Below are positions 12,551 through 25,996 of a stretch of DNA of 64,000 nt, in pieces. Made by a program: the position numbers and the translations under genes. Within the stretch, counting starts at the first letter, position 1, and each line of letters opens with the position of its first letter. The notes beneath the pieces were generated by a model. The model did not search any database. It had not been told where the DNA came from and saw only the letters and a list, made by a program, of their open reading frames with translations. Source of the stretch: Anas platyrhynchos (Eukaryota; Chordata; Aves; Anseriformes; Anatidae); NCBI RefSeq assembly GCF_047663525.1, contig NC_092600.1, forward strand, positions 2,724,001 through 2,788,000, written 5' to 3'.

Positions 12551-15500
12551 TTTTTTTTTTTTTTTTTCTAGAGAAGGAGGAGAGCACACAGTGTGTCACG
12601 CATCGCCTGGCCATGACAGCACAGAGCAGGCAGGACCAGAGCACCACTTCTTGCAGCAAGAACACACAGCAGGAGGCAGGTGTCCAGCTCCAGACAAGCT
12701 TTAGGATGTCCAGCACAGACATGCCCCAGCACCAGCAACCCGTGCCTGGTCTTGCAGCAGATCACATGGCGATCCCATCCAGGATTGCTGCAAGCAGCCC
12801 ACTTTCTTTCCTCCCTGTCATCTTTTTAGTATTTCCCAGTAAATTGCTGCCAACTCTTCAAGAGGACCTTCCTTAAAAGAGGCCAGATATATGCACTTTA
12901 TTTTGAAAGGAACGTTTGGCAAAAAAAAACTGGTCTGCATCTTTGTTAAAGAGCAGGGATTTAGTTGGCTCAAGACTCCTGTCTCCACATTTTGTGGGGA
13001 TAGAGGTTGATGGAGACTTTTTTCCCTTTCATATGGCACTACACAGTCCTCAGCATGCACCAAAGCAAAGGCACAGCCGAACACACGGTATGAGTGTGGG
13101 CACACTGGGAAGGGCCCAAGGAAAGACTTATCTCATAACCACCTGTGACAAGTTATCTCAGGTCTGATCAAATCCTGTCCCCTACTCTAACTTAATAAAA
13201 CTTCCCAAAGTACCTCTTCAGTTGGAATTTTGTCCCACAAACAGCCCACGGCGGCTCCGTGGGGGTCACAGGGGCAGGGTTACAGAGCCAGCGGTTCCCA
13301 AATTTACACCCATTTTGGAGAAATCTGGTCATTGTTATCATGGGAAAACTCATGTGGCCTGCTCCAAGGCCGAGGGCCAGGTTCCTGCAGCACCTCGTGC
13401 CCCCACCAGCAGCTGGAGGCAGGTCAGAGCACAACACGTCCCTGAGCACAGGAAGGTTTGCCACCTGAACTCCAAAGCACGTTAAAACATTTTGTCTTCA
13501 CAGACCTCAGCTGCAGTTGCCTTATTTTTGTTTTCACATCAGAAAAGTTCTGCCAATTATTTTTAAACAGAAAATGAGCACAATTAGGGGAATGAGAAAG
13601 GAGGAACCCAAAAACTGACAAATACGAGTTTGACCTGTGCTGTCCAAACTTGCAGGTAATGGGTTTGTGTCCATTACCCCTACTGCAAGTCCCAACCGAG
13701 CGCTTTGAGCTCCAGCTTCCCGGGAGATGCACCACGGCGCTGCGGTAACCATGTGTCAGCTGAAACCGAGCCAAAGCCCCAAACTTCCTTTCACAAAGAA
13801 AGCAAAAACAGATTCTATAGAACACCTGTGCAAAATATTATACCCACTTCATCGTCGCCCTTAACTTCAACCGTCCCTCCCCACGAGACAAGTAAAGATG
13901 TGGATCCTCTGCTGATGAGCTCAAACCACGCCAGGGAGAAGGATCAGAAACTTGGAAGTATCACAGTAGGTGCCCAATTAATCTTTTGGACAAGGTCAGC
14001 AGAAAAGGTAAGTGGATTTTTCCCCATGCCCTAAACACGGTTTATTATGCTGGGCGCAGAGGATTGCCACACCGAGATCAAAGCCCGACGCGTTACGCAG
14101 AGGCATTAACTGCAGGCTTGCTGTGTGCCATGAGATGTAAAACCAAGTTCCTGTGGTCGGTGGAGACCTCATGACCTCTCACAGGAGTTGACCACAGCAT
14201 CCTGGTCAAACACCAACACGTTAATTACGTTTTGGCTTCAAGTGTCCTCCGCTGGCTAAGAGTAAGGGAACTTTTCCTCCCAGGTGGTTGGTGCCAGGCT
14301 CTCGGTGGGCGAGGGGCAGGTGTCTGCATCTGGCTGGTGAGGAGCTGGTACCTAATTTAAGGCAATTATAGGTAGACCTGGACCTTGCAGGAACAGAGCT
14401 ACTACAGCAAATAGGTACTCAGCTGCTTTCTGAGCATCATTTCTCCTTCCAGGCCCTGATGGCTCTTAGGGCCTCACCTGTAGATAAGCTGACCTCCCGT
14501 TTCTGCCTCTTAATCAGGAATGAGCTTGTTAAAATCTTTTAATTGGCAATGCTCTGAAAGTGGATTTGCTGAATGTGGTTGCTTTCCTTTTTTGAAGAGT
14601 ATCAATATGCAAAAAATGAAAGCCGAATCCTTCCTTTGCTGGTAAATAGACACAAATGTGCTGTCCATGTTAAGATGCACCTTCGTCCCCAATGCCACGG
14701 CAATGCAATGCAAACACTACCCAGTTCTCCAGGTCAGCAGGGATGCTGGACACATCCTGCCTGCTCCCATGTATCCCAGCACTGGTGCCTGGCCTCGGGG
14801 CAAGGGAGATGACCCCTGTGGAGCTGACAGCTTCAGCACTAGGAACATGGAACTGGGATTCCTTTTGGCAATGCGATGTGAAGTTACTTGAGGCCAAAAA
14901 TTGCCCCTTATATTCACTCATCCCACTCCGGCTGGAAAGGAACTCGGTGCCTATGCTGGGGAAAAGAACTGCCATTTGGTGATTGGGGCCATTCTTAAGG
15001 CAAAAATCCTGGCTCCAGAGAGACATCAGTAAAATTCCCCATGTGAAAAATCTTTACAGAATGATTTACCTTCATCAGCAACCATTTTATTAACTTCTTC
15101 ACCTCCCCCTCATCTCCCCACTAAAAATAAGCTAAAGCCAGAAATGTATGGCTCCTTTCTATAAATATATATGCTACTATAATCAACTTTTTTTTTTTTT
15201 TTTAATGGTCAAGTTTCAGTTCCCTGCCCTAGGTACCTATCATGCAAGCCATATATGATACAACATAAAATTTATTTCAGCTGAGATCTCATAGCTTAAC
15301 TCAAATTTGGACCACAACTCGTAATTCTTTCAGCAGGTTGTATCGAATTATTACAGCTTCCTTGAGACACCCAGCAGCTCCTTCTATCAGCTTGCCATTT
15401 CACCGTGATTCATTAGCCCCAAGCTCCAGCCAGGATTAATAATTTAAAGAAAAAAACAGTTAGCTTAATTGGTCTAAAAGCAGTCATTTTCATTTTCTGT

Positions 15501-18500
15501 CCTTTGTGAGGGTTATGCTTTTGTTTTTTTCAGATGTGGCTACCTCCAGTTTTCTCAGAACCGTTCCCTGTTTGCTTTCTTTCCCCTGCTCACGGGGCAC
15601 TTGCGGACTGGAGAGGCAGACACACAGGGGAGGTATCTTTAAAATTAAAAATAGGAAACTGAGAAGCCACACGGAGCACTCAGAGCAGTGGATGAGACAG
15701 AATCAGGCGCATTGCTGGGGGCTGCATGTCTCACAAGGACGGTGCTGTCCCCAGGGAGGAGACCTGCCCACGGCCCCTCCTGAAACCTTCAGCTGCACAG
15801 AGAGACTTTGTCAGCTGGAGAAGTTAAAAACTGAAGCCCATGTGCTTCTCCATTTTATTATTATTATTTTTTTTATGCCAAGCTATGCACCCAAAACACA
15901 CAACCAGGACTGGCGCAGAGCAGGAGCAGCCACAGGCACCCCTGCAGGAGCTGAGGCTGCCCCGTGAGCTAACAGGGACTGTGCTGGAAAGTCCGATTTT
16001 ACCTTTTCCCTCTCACTACTTTTATGACTCCTTCCTCCCTTAAGCACGACCCTGCAAGCAGCTGGGTGGCCTGGCACTTTGCATGGTGTCCGTGGGGCAC
16101 CGAGGGCTGGGCTGGCGAGGCGAGGAGCAGCCTTTGCAGAATTGCTGGCCATCGTATTCCACACGCTGTGGGCCACCAGTGACTCACAACCAAAGCAAAT
16201 ACAAACCAAAGCTGCACATGGGGAAGAAACGCCTAGAAGTTGCATTATTATGTAAAGCGAGTGGGATCTGCAGTGCTGAAAATCATTTCTGAGAAACCCA
16301 CAATACCAGGCAGGGTGCCACAAACCCTGTCCTGCCCATTGTCCCTTCCCAGCCCTGGCGAGGGGAAATTACTGCTTGCGTTTACAGCTCCATCGCTTGC
16401 TTTCCTGTGTGGAAACAGCCCCTGTAAAATCGGGGCACTGCTGCACACAGGCAACATCATCCCAAGTTCTGCACGGGATGGACCACGAACACATCACCAA
16501 AACCCACCCAGGGCTGCCGAGGACACAGCAAGGGGGTAGAAACCCAGGATAAATGCACAGGATTCACTCCCCTTGAATTTTTGAGCATTAGACAGGAAAA
16601 TAAGAGCTGGGCTTTGATCATGAGATGCAAGTGCTTCATGCCAGAGGGGATGGCACAGGGAGCTGAGCAGGGGGTGCCTTCACCATACATTTCCTTCATG
16701 AGCTGAAGCAAACCACTAAGTAACATAATCACGGCTGCACAATTAACACACACACCCATCCGCACGGGGTTATTGCCAGAGATCCTGTTGGTCAGACAGA
16801 ACTCGCTGCATTTCCACTTCGCAATTGCCTGAGTGCTTGCAAGCACAAAACTCTCCCACAAGTTTTTCCTCTGCACCCAAAGAGCTGAAACCAAAGACTT
16901 TCAGCAGAACCCTCCAGAAACAGCCACAGATCCCTTACCATGGACATTTTCCTCCCTCAACCAGGCAGAGCTACTCCCTAAGAGGGACATGGTGGGAAAA
17001 AATCAGCCAGATAAAGCTGCGCCCACACCTGCAGGCTCTTAACTTGCAAATTAGTAAAAACCAGGGCTGATAACTGGGAGAAAGGAATGATCATGGGGGC
17101 AAGCCACGGGGCAGAACAACGCTGCCCCTGCAAACCAGTAGCAAAATGCCACTAGATGGTGACAGTGCCCACAGAAATTCAACCACCCAGGAGAGAATCC
17201 TCTCCAGCACAAGGCCACTGTGAGCTGAAACAGTCTTTTGGGGATAAATAGTCAGTATCTCCTGCTGTAAAGCTTTAATTTAACCCATGCTAAGGTGAGG
17301 AGCAGCAGGAGGCGGTGATTTAGTGATAAATGAACGAGTGAGAAAATTCACCTGCTCAGTGTGAGCCTGAGCCGGGTTATCTCCGTGTGGCCCACATGAG
17401 ACATCAATAAACTCCATTTATCATAATTTAATTGCGACTGCTCCCCTGTGGCTCTGATGTCCACCACTGAGCATAACGTGGGCTGTAGGATTCAGCAGCC
17501 CCTCCTGAACAAAGCTGATGGCCTCCTGTGGGCCATGTCACCCCCTGGTCCCCAGGCTCAGGGCCCTGCCCATCCAATGCACATTTACATTTTAAGCTAT
17601 TTTTTTACAGCACTTTACATAACACTTCAGCAATGCTCTTGCAGTCCAAAAAATCATGTGAAATTCAGGAATTCGGTAAAAATGGGTGGTTAGAAATGAT
17701 CCATAAAGTCTGTATGCACCAGTGCTGATAATTGTGTTGTACAGTGGATACTGAATAGGACACTGTCTGGGAATTGGGTAGTAATTGGTTTATTTGTTGT
17801 ATGAATGCTTGTGTTATGCTTGTGAAGTGGCTCGTGGGCCACTTTAATGAAGTCAGAGGTGTGTGAAAATGAGACCGTGAACTTCCCTGTTTCAACTACG
17901 CGTGTGACACAATGTAAGACACTGGATTCATCTTTCATTTTACATTAATCACCTAAATCATGCTTTAGTGAAAATGCAAGTTTGTCAGTAAGTTAGTAGC
18001 AGAGGAGAGACTTTTTATTGGCATTTAATAATCGTCATCATCTCTGATCAAATAACAATGGATAAAATAATGGCTTGCTTGCATTTGGCTTACATCTCCT
18101 TACCGTAGTTCTCTCATCCAAAACCCCATCTAAAACCTGAGGAGCCCAGCTTGAAAGAAAACTACAATACCCAGATTCTTCAAAAATCCATCCACATGTT
18201 GTAACCTGCTGTTTGTTAGACTTGTGCTAGCTCCCAGCTTGCTGCAGTGTAACACTGGGCAAAACTGGAGTGATTGCCATAATTACAGCAGAGCAGAGAG
18301 CAAAACCACCGTGTTCTCTTCTGCCAAATAAAGCTGCAGCCGTGATGGAAGGAAGGGAAATGTGGAAAGGACAACTTGCAGAAACTGTGATGAGATTTGC
18401 TAGAATATAGGAAAGATAATATTCTTTCAAAGACAGAAAGATAAAAATCCTCTGGGTAACTCTGAAAAATAGGAAGACTACCAAAGCATAATTACTGTCT

Positions 18501-18751
18501 GACTGTGGGCCTTGTCTAGCTCCTCCGTAAGCCAGCAGAAACTTTCTCCTTTCTCCAAAATCTCCTATAAATCCAATTGTGTGGGCACAGGAATCACAGG
18601 AATTACCTCACCAAGCAAGAGCGAATCCTCCCGGTGGGGCCCTGCTGCAAAGCACGCTCGGTTACCAGCAGCAGAGTGGCCAAGGGTGTGCATTGGTGCT
18701 CTGGTAGCATTGGAGCATTTCTGCATTCCGATAAGGGGCTTGAAGTGCTAC

Positions 18752-18760
<9 letters not shown>
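12551..18760. other. Intergenic DNA, no gene seen
   Basis: Begins with a T run (12551-12567) and carries another at 15188-15203. GATCAAAG at 14076-14083 and GCTTTGATC at 16611-16619 are perfect TCF/LEF core motifs. A CTCF-like motif lies at 17149-17162. Open frames of 100-150 codons on both strands overlap one another in GC-rich patches, show no conserved domain, and look like chance. Confidence 0.55.
17149..17162 (+). promoter_or_regulatory. CTCF-like motif
   Basis: CCACTAGATGGTGA matches CCASYAGRKGGCRS at 12 of 14 positions; the mismatches are T for C at position 12 and A at position 14. The core CCACTAGATGG is complete. The orientation is opposite to that of the motif at 2456-2469. Confidence 0.35.

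Positions 18761-18819
<59 letters not shown>
18761..18819. repeat. (TA)n microsatellite, about 29 units
   Basis: An uninterrupted 59-base alternating TA array, flanked by nine A upstream and eight A shortly downstream. It is self-complementary and can form a cruciform, so its length is likely to vary between individuals and assemblies. Reading frames across it give Ile-Tyr repeats and are not genes. Confidence 0.98.
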
Positions 18820-18823
<4 letters not shown>

Positions 18824-20883
18824 AAAAATATATGAGAGTATGTAGAAAGAAAAGGATTTCTTCTCTGCCTTTGTAAACAGCTGAGAAGTGCATCTGTGAA
18901 GCATCTTCACAACTGTCTTTTGGGTGTTTCTGCAAACACCACTGCCCAGCTTTGGTTTTCTGTTTTTCAAGCTCAGAAAACAGAGTTTTCACATAGAAGC
19001 ATGCACACACGTCGTGGTGCAAACTGAGATATTCCCATTGCAAATCCCCTCTGCTTAAAGATGGGACAATTATTACTCATTTCTAAACAAAGCCTCATCT
19101 CTTTATTTGAAAATAACTCATTTCTGAATGGAAAAAAAATATATCAGTGAATTTTTTTCACCAAAAAAAAAAAAAAAATCAGGTTTCGGTTTTACAGTGA
19201 GTGTGAAACACCCTATTCTGCCAGTTTTCACTTTTATTATACATTGCATTAATTTGCACAGCTCTTCTCTTACCCAAGTCAGCAAGACCTCTCACAGGAA
19301 AGCCAAGATTTTGCCTCTTCCAAGCCCACCCAAACCTTGGGCCACACACACGTGGGTCCCAGGGGCACAGGAGGAAGAGGAGGATGGGCTGAAGGGCTGA
19401 AGGGTGTCCTCGGCTCCGAATGTTGTAGGACCATGCATCCAGCAGCAGAAAACCTGGCTATAGAAAAGTGTTGTGTTAGGAGGCGCAAATTAAAAATCAC
19501 CCCTCTCAAATGATGCTCTGGCTTCATCCTGGCTGTGCAAGCTTTTTTTGTGAAAAGTGGACACCAAAACTCTGCTTGCGTGCCACCACCCGCTCTCAAC
19601 GTGGAAACAAAGACGGCAAAGAAATTCGGAAAGAAAAGAACATCAACCTAGATTGTTTTGAACATCAACCTAGATTGTTTTGTGTGCTCACCACCAGGCC
19701 TCGGGAGGTTTTCTCTGCTCTAACATTTCTTTTGTGTTCTCCATTTGGTTTCAAGCAGCGCCGCACCGCAGGGTTCTCAGGCTGAGAGCTGGGAGGCAAC
19801 GCCACAGGCGCAGATCCCAAATTGTGGTTTCCTGGGCAGAGTTCTCTGAATTGCCCCCAGACTGCCACAGGTCTGCAGCTCACACGCCTAACAGCATTGT
19901 CTCAGTGCCAGAGCTAGCACCTGAGCTTGCAGCAATCTCCACGAAAACAGCTCTAAAAACTCGAGGGGAAAATGTTTTTACAGATTTACAGATGGCTCAA
20001 CCGAGGTTGTGCACGGCCGGGATGGGCATTGCTGGAAATCCTCGCACAGCCGGGGCTGGGGGGCTTCAGGGGGGGATTCACACCTGGTGCCACCGCCATG
20101 TGGCTCTTTGCAGGGTTCCCCTTTTCCCCCTAATGATCTCCGTTGTTTGCACTGTGCTGGGCTCCCAAATTCCCTTCAGCAGCTGTAGGAAAAGCCTCGT
20201 CCCCACACCAGCTCCGCTGAGTGTTGTTGCCTCTGTTTGCGCTTCCCAGCGTGGCCCAGCCTCGCCCGCAGTAATAGCAGGGCTTCGTTATTGTAACCCG
20301 TGCTACCAAGATGACAATTATTTTTCCAGACACACGAAAACCAAAAATCATTTAAATGTTGCATCATATAAACAACCTGATTCTCAAGCATGGGTTCACT
20401 TATTCCGTTCTGAAACAGATGTGCAGCGGAAGATGACAAAGCAAAGGGAAGAGACCACCAAACAAATGTTTTCTGCAGGCAGAGAATTTGTCCAGGTTCC
20501 ATTAAAATAATCTGCCCTGTCCCGGCAGCGAAGGCAGCAAGCTGTCAATGGTTTCCACGTTTCCCCAACTTTCTGGCACACACATGGAAATACGTTGCTG
20601 TAAAACGTACGCAAAAATTTCAGCCTAATTAAAGGGCTTTTATCTGGTTAAAATCATATCTTGCGTCTAAAAAAAAAAAGACGTTTCCTTGCCTGTGTGT
20701 ACTAAATAGCATCTTAGAGTATTAAAGCAGAAAGGAGTTGTACGAAGCTAATTTACATGACACTGTTTATTGTCTTCTGTTTGTTTTTGCATGTCTCCCA
20801 GTGCAGTCTCGTCGCTCCGACCTTTCTCCACCAGCACTTTCTAATCAATGGCGTTTTCAGACTCTCTCGCCTGAAAGCAGGAG
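18820..20883. other. Intergenic DNA with one long uncharacterised open frame
   Basis: Contains an A run at 19163-19178, a 22-bp tandem duplication (19638-19681), and an open frame of 276 codons on the + strand (19680-20510). That frame is one of the longest in the desert, but I recognise no domain in it, its start lies in no obvious promoter context, and its translation has the low-complexity look of chance coding. I do not call it a gene. Confidence 0.5.
19638..19681. repeat. 22-bp perfect tandem duplication
   Basis: The 22-base unit, which begins gaacatcaaccta and ends gattgtttt, occurs twice in a row without mismatch (19638-19659 and 19660-19681). Perfect identity suggests a recent replication-slippage duplication or an assembly artefact. 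Confidence 0.95.
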
Positions 20884-21010
20884 ACAGGACGGTTCAGTGG
20901 TTAGGGCACTAGACAGAAATGCAACTCCCTGCTGCCAGTATCCCGTGGGAGCCCGGGCAAGGTGCTCGCCCGCTCTTTGTCTCAGCTCCCCATCTGTAAA
21001 TCACCATTTT
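20884..21010 (+). mobile_element. Fossil MIR/CORE-type SINE (tRNA-derived head plus core)
   Basis: The segment follows the layout of an ancient amniote MIR-like SINE. It starts with a tRNA-like head, 'ggttcagtggttagggcact', which resembles a pol III A box. It continues with 'gagcccgggcaaggtgctcgc', corresponding to the 'tgggcaagtcactt' block, and then 'tctcagctccccatctgtaaa', corresponding to the hallmark 'cctcagtttccccatctgtaaaa'. The B-box region is degraded and the LINE-like tail cannot be followed beyond about 21010. Such copies predate the bird-mammal split in many cases. Confidence 0.75.
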
Positions 21011-21928
21011 CCTAGGGCTCAGCGCCGTCCCGAAGCCTTCTGTCTGCGCACCGTAATGAGGTGCAGGCTCCCAGCTCGCGCTCGCCTCCGCGAACGGCAC
21101 CGCCGTTTATCAAAAAAAAAAATCCCAAAACGATTCCTGCGAGCTGTGCATTGTAATTGCAGCAGTAATGAACCTGTAGGTAAGGCGTAGGGCTTTGAAG
21201 GCAGGAGACATATGAAAGTGTGCGAGGGCACCTCAGTCCCTGGGGTGCAATGTAAATCCCAGCTTTCCAGGCAAACACCCTGCTCCAAAACTGGAGTGAC
21301 TTCGTTCGGGCGTAAAGGCTCAGCTTTAAATAGCACGGCAGTGCTTTATCTTTCTATCTCGACTATTAAGGAGCTCTCTGGTTTTCAGCAAACTGCCACC
21401 GGCCCAAGTGATGCTGCTGCAGCATATGACTGCGGTGTTTGAAATAGGATCAGACGCAGCAGCAAGAGATGATCGCTTTTCTCCTTGCACTCTGTGACCA
21501 GCTGTCCAGGCTTGGCTGGAGCTGCACAGATGAGTGTGTAGGAGCAGAAGACAACAGGACCATCTATGGCTCCATCCTGACATCTTAGACTGATGTCATG
21601 GCCTTGAAAACATGACACAAAGCAGCTCTGCGTCCTCCCAAAAACACAGCCCTATGCAACAGACCCAGCATGGGCATCTGTGATGTGCCACCTGTGCCAG
21701 TCCCTGCGCTGCTTGGGGTGCAGGCACCACGCACAGCCCCAAAATCCAGGGTCTGCAACCTGAGAAAATGAAACCCCCAGCACGTCAGGGCAAGTAGGCA
21801 GTGCCAGAGAAGGAAGCGATGAAGCAGCCTCACAGCACTGCCCTGGGAAATGAACCACTGCCACACCAGCACCAGCCGGGGTCCTCCTCTGGGCCCTGTT
21901 GGGGCTCAGGGTCCCCCAGCAGATCTGT

Positions 21929-21931
<3 letters not shown>

Positions 21932-21960
<29 letters not shown>
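21932..21960 (-). repeat. Poly(T) tract, 29 bases
   Basis: A homopolymer run of 29 T followed by C and four more T. If read on the minus strand it could be a poly(A) tail, but no recognisable element lies next to it. Run length is unreliable in sequencing data. Confidence 0.9.
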
Positions 21961-24058
21961 CTTTTAAACCCCTGGAGCCTGAAAACACAAGCCCCAGCTT
22001 TGCGGTTGCTCTTGAGCAGAATCTGGAGAGCACCTGGTTTAACGCAAGCAGCTGCTCTCTGCCTTCTGTGCTGCAAAACACTGCAGGTAGCTGAAGGAGA
22101 GGATATCGGTATAGAGGTCTCCACTTCAAACAGATAAAATCCATCCCAGACTAACAGAGTCCACGAGACTGCCAGCTGTCTGGCAGCCTGTGGCCCACGT
22201 TAGCTGCTTTGCTGACACAGGCAGCACCAGGATCCGGCCAGCCCTGCTGTGGCTCCCTTGGTGCGGGGCTGTGTGAACAGGAGGTAACGGGGATAACCCC
22301 AAGCACCGGACCCAAACATAGGGCCAGCACCCAGGCAGGGTGTCAGGCTGTGCCCTGGCAATTTAAGCTTGCAATGATGTGAGAAAAAAAAAAAAAAATT
22401 GTATAAAAACTCGTGGTTTGAAACTGAACCCCCAGAGCTTTGCCCGCAGCTGAATTTGGTGGAGTTCAAAGCTTTGAGGTGCACCCAAGGCACATCTCAG
22501 GGGGTCAGCAAGCTGCTCTGCTCTTTGGGGTGTGACACTGTGTTCTCCGTAGGCCCATTCAACCAGCTAAAAACTCTCCATAAATCCAAATGCATGTGTT
22601 CATCACAACTGCTGTGGATGCTGGGTTACAGGAGCATGTGCTCCTAATGTGTGCGCCGCTTTCCACCAAGGCAAACACTTTTATTTTCTAAATATTACAG
22701 GGTGAGCAGCTCTTCTGTGTGTAACAGAACTTATGAAAAGGCATAAAAAAAATTATCTGTTGTCTCCCTGATGTATAGGCTAGCACAGTAACCTATCATT
22801 CGGTTACCAGTAAGCTCTCACAACCATAAAACACACACCACTGTAAGCAGACTGAAAATAATAATGCCTCCAATTACTGGGTAAAGCTCAGTTTGCCCTA
22901 AAACAGCAGTTGGCTCTAATTACTTATATTTACCTAATTGCAACTTATCACGCCCCTGAATAAGCGTGGATCAGCAGCACTTTCATGAAGATGCCTCCGA
23001 ACGCCGTGGTACGCCCCAAGCCCTGGGGTGCCTGTTGGGACTGTGAGCACCAGGAGCTAATCCCTCCTCACCAGCTCCCGACGGTTCCCAGGGCCAGGCC
23101 AGCCGGTGTCACACCGTGTCACATCGCCCTGCAGCGAGGGACCCCAGCCAGCCTCAGCTCGCAGCTCGGGCACTGCCCCAGGTGTCCAGGAAGGACGGCA
23201 GGAGCTTGGTTTGGTTCCTCCGGATAACGCGGGCACCAGCCGAGCAGACGCATGCAGATGTTCTCTGCAGCAGGAGGCAAATAGCTAAAAGCTTGTAAAT
23301 GCTGTAATGCTCATTTCTGCTACGAGCTGCTGATGTGAATCACAGGTACTTATTCAGCAGGATCTTACAGCATGTGCTTGATTTAGCTGTGTACCCTCGG
23401 TACATGTTGAGATGCTTTTCTGAATCAGGCTCCCAAATAACTAGCCTATATCTTGAATTATTTTTTTCCCCCTGAGGTTTTACATAATATTAAGAGTTAG
23501 AAAGAAAATTAGAAAGGAAAGGTTTCTTTTAAAGAATGCAAATAATCCCTTTCTTCTTGCCACCTGTCTGCAGGAATTTCAGGCGGAGATGGGCTGAGGG
23601 GCTGAACCGTGAGGATCTTTCCAGGTCTGCAGCTGAGCGACGTGAGCATGGCAAACGCCACCCCTGAGTTGTGCAAACAGCACAATTTTCCAGAAGAATG
23701 CATAATGTCAAGTTTTAAATAACAAGCTCAGCTCCTGAAACAGGTACTGGAAAAAAAAAATGCAGTAGAATCAGACAACCATTTGGGCAGAAAATTAGCT
23801 GGAAACAGAAATAAAGAGCAAACAAAGTGTGTTACTGGAAGGGCCTGCGTGGTCCGGAGGGCAGCTCACCCCTTGCCCGACGCTGTGCAGAGCACCTGCA
23901 GCCACCTCCTCACCCTCGCACGCCCCAGCACACCCCAAAAAACTCCACGACCTCGCAATGAATCAGCCTCTCTGTGCAGCTTGGGAGGCTGTCACTATCA
24001 TTTCAGCATGTCTCACTCACAGTATTATTACTAGTCATAATATCATCCAGCTGTGAGC

Positions 24059-24062
<4 letters not shown>

Positions 24063-24098
<36 letters not shown>
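24063..24098 (+). repeat. Poly(A) tract, 36 bases
   Basis: The longest pure A run in the window. CR1 elements do not use poly(A) tails, so the tract is either a simple repeat or the tail of an unrecognised retroposed copy. The 200 bases upstream match nothing I recognise, and no target-site duplication was evident. Confidence 0.9.
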
Positions 24099-24100
<2 letters not shown>

Positions 24101-25961
24101 CAGCTATAATATTTAACTCTATGGACATTTTGCTGTAACAAGACTTTACCAGATGTTCTGCCCCTTGATTATGCATGCCACAAAAGCATGTTTTATAATC
24201 ACATAAAACAAAGCAAGATGAAAGCCATGGAAATGCCTGTGTGTTCTTTTCCCAATGCAGCTGCTTTCGAGATGGTTTTTGCATCTGTCAAGCATAAATC
24301 AAAAGAGAAAAATGATCCTCAAAACTAGCCCATTTCTTGATAGAGGCAGTGTTTTCTGTCACAAACATTAGTCGATGTCAAGAATTATTCTTCATTATAT
24401 ACTTCCACTTCCCACACTCACGGGGAGGTTAAGTTAAATGTTATTAAAGCATTTCCAGTCCTGGAATGGGAAGCGCTGAGAATTTCAGACTGAACTGCAT
24501 TTATTGATTAGCGTTATGAAAAATAAATGATGGGTACTGCTTGTGGGGGACATATGTTAGCCATAATTCCTAATTTCCACTCTTAACAGAGCCAAAACAC
24601 ACATGAGTGTCTACAGCCAAACCTCTGGCCTGGATGTAAGGTGCTTTCATGCTTTTGGGGGACAGGCCAATTAATAGCTGGAATGCTCAGATCAGATTTG
24701 ATTAAATATGAATATTGTTGTTTAAACTTTTCATGTGACATTGCTGAGGCTCTGGCAAGCAGGGTATCAGCTAAATGACAAACATGCTGAAGTAATAAAA
24801 AGTGTTACTGCATAAGCACAAAATGCGGCGATACCAGAACGAGCACCCAATTTTTTCTGACCTTTCCTAAGCAAATTGCTACTGCAGGCAAGTCTTCGGC
24901 TGTACGTTACCTATATCCTGTATGAATGAATTCCTTTTTTGTGTGATTGTTCAAAGCCAGTATGTCCGTTTCTGTAGAAGCACCCACAGGATCACTGAAA
25001 ACCACATATTCAGCTCTTGTTAATGTCACCAATGACGTACCAGAGCAAGTACTTGTTTGTCCTGAAGAAATACAGGACTTCCACCGCTCGAGCGTGAGCC
25101 CTGCCGAGCGCCTGTTCAGAAAAAAAAAAAAAAAAAGTTGTTGACATTAGAGGAAAAACCAGGTTTCCTGTTTGAACTCTGACAGGTACTGGAAGATATG
25201 AGTAACATCAAATCTTGGTCTGCTCTAAAGGCAGTCTGTGGTCAGGGGGTTCTCACATTTGTTTGTGTGGAACAGCTTTGAATTGTTTGCAGATACCGCG
25301 CAGAAGAAACTCGGAGATGCTTATCGTCGCGCAGGGCCTGTTATGAAATACATGCATTTGTGAACAGGTTAGAGGAGATCAAAACGGCTCCAGATGATAT
25401 GCCTCACATGCTGTAAAATGTGGTAGATGCTCCCGAGATACCTCCAAAAATATCACATGTCGCAGCGTTGTCGAGTACAGGCAGCAGCCACCTTTATTTC
25501 CATTTCACGCTGCATGGCAGGCGAAAGGAGTTTGGGGGATTTTTTTCCAGATCATTCTTCTTTTGTGCGTGCGTGCCTGTCTGACTGTTCAAATTAAAAC
25601 TTTCCCTCGTTACGATTTTCACTAACAGAGCTACCCAAACATCTATTGCAAAAGAAACAAGATGCTGGAGAAAATGCTTAAACCATCCCAGCTTTGCTCC
25701 AGCTGCCCCGTGCTGGTGCCACCGCCGGGCAGACAGGGGACGATGCTGGCACAGCAGCATCAGCTCTGAGCTGCTGCCCTAAGAGCCAGCAGGGAGCCCG
25801 TGTTTCAGCCCGTTTGGCAGCAAAAGGGAGAGATGCAGTGGGAGCACTGCAGGCAGAGCCCAGGAGCTGAGAGCAGGAGCAGCCCTGATGCTCAGCCCAG
25901 CTTTGAGGTGTGCCAGCGAGAAGCACGTGGTTTGTAGCAGGCTCTCCAAAGTGCTCTGCCA

Positions 25962-25996
25962 AAAGTTATCAGTTATCAGCTATAACTGATAACTTT
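25962..25996. repeat. Perfect 15-bp inverted repeat rich in GATA motifs
   Basis: The arms AAAGTTATCAGTTAT (25962-25976) and ATAACTGATAACTTT (25982-25996) are exact reverse complements around a 5-base loop. The motif AGTTATCAG, which contains the GATA-factor core TTATC/GATAA, appears twice in the left part, once inverted in the right arm, and once more at 26018-26026. It could be a hairpin, a MITE remnant or a clustered GATA-factor site; I cannot separate these. Confidence 0.85.

Larger units (their letters stand above)
21011..25961. other. Intergenic DNA, no gene seen
   Basis: Holds a 29-base T run (21932-21960), a 36-base A run (24063-24098), an A run at 25120-25136 and otherwise unique sequence. 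Two AT-rich patches with several ATTA/TAAT cores (22860-22975 and 24360-24830) look like the sort of sequence found in conserved non-coding elements, but conservation cannot be judged from one genome. No coding exon was recognised. Confidence 0.5.

Noticed and set aside
18512..19043. Ile-Tyr repeat open frames at 18.7-18.8 kb
   Set aside because: They translate the TA microsatellite.
24063..24098. Poly(A) run as the tail of a processed pseudogene
   Set aside because: I found no recognisable coding remnant or target-site duplication upstream.
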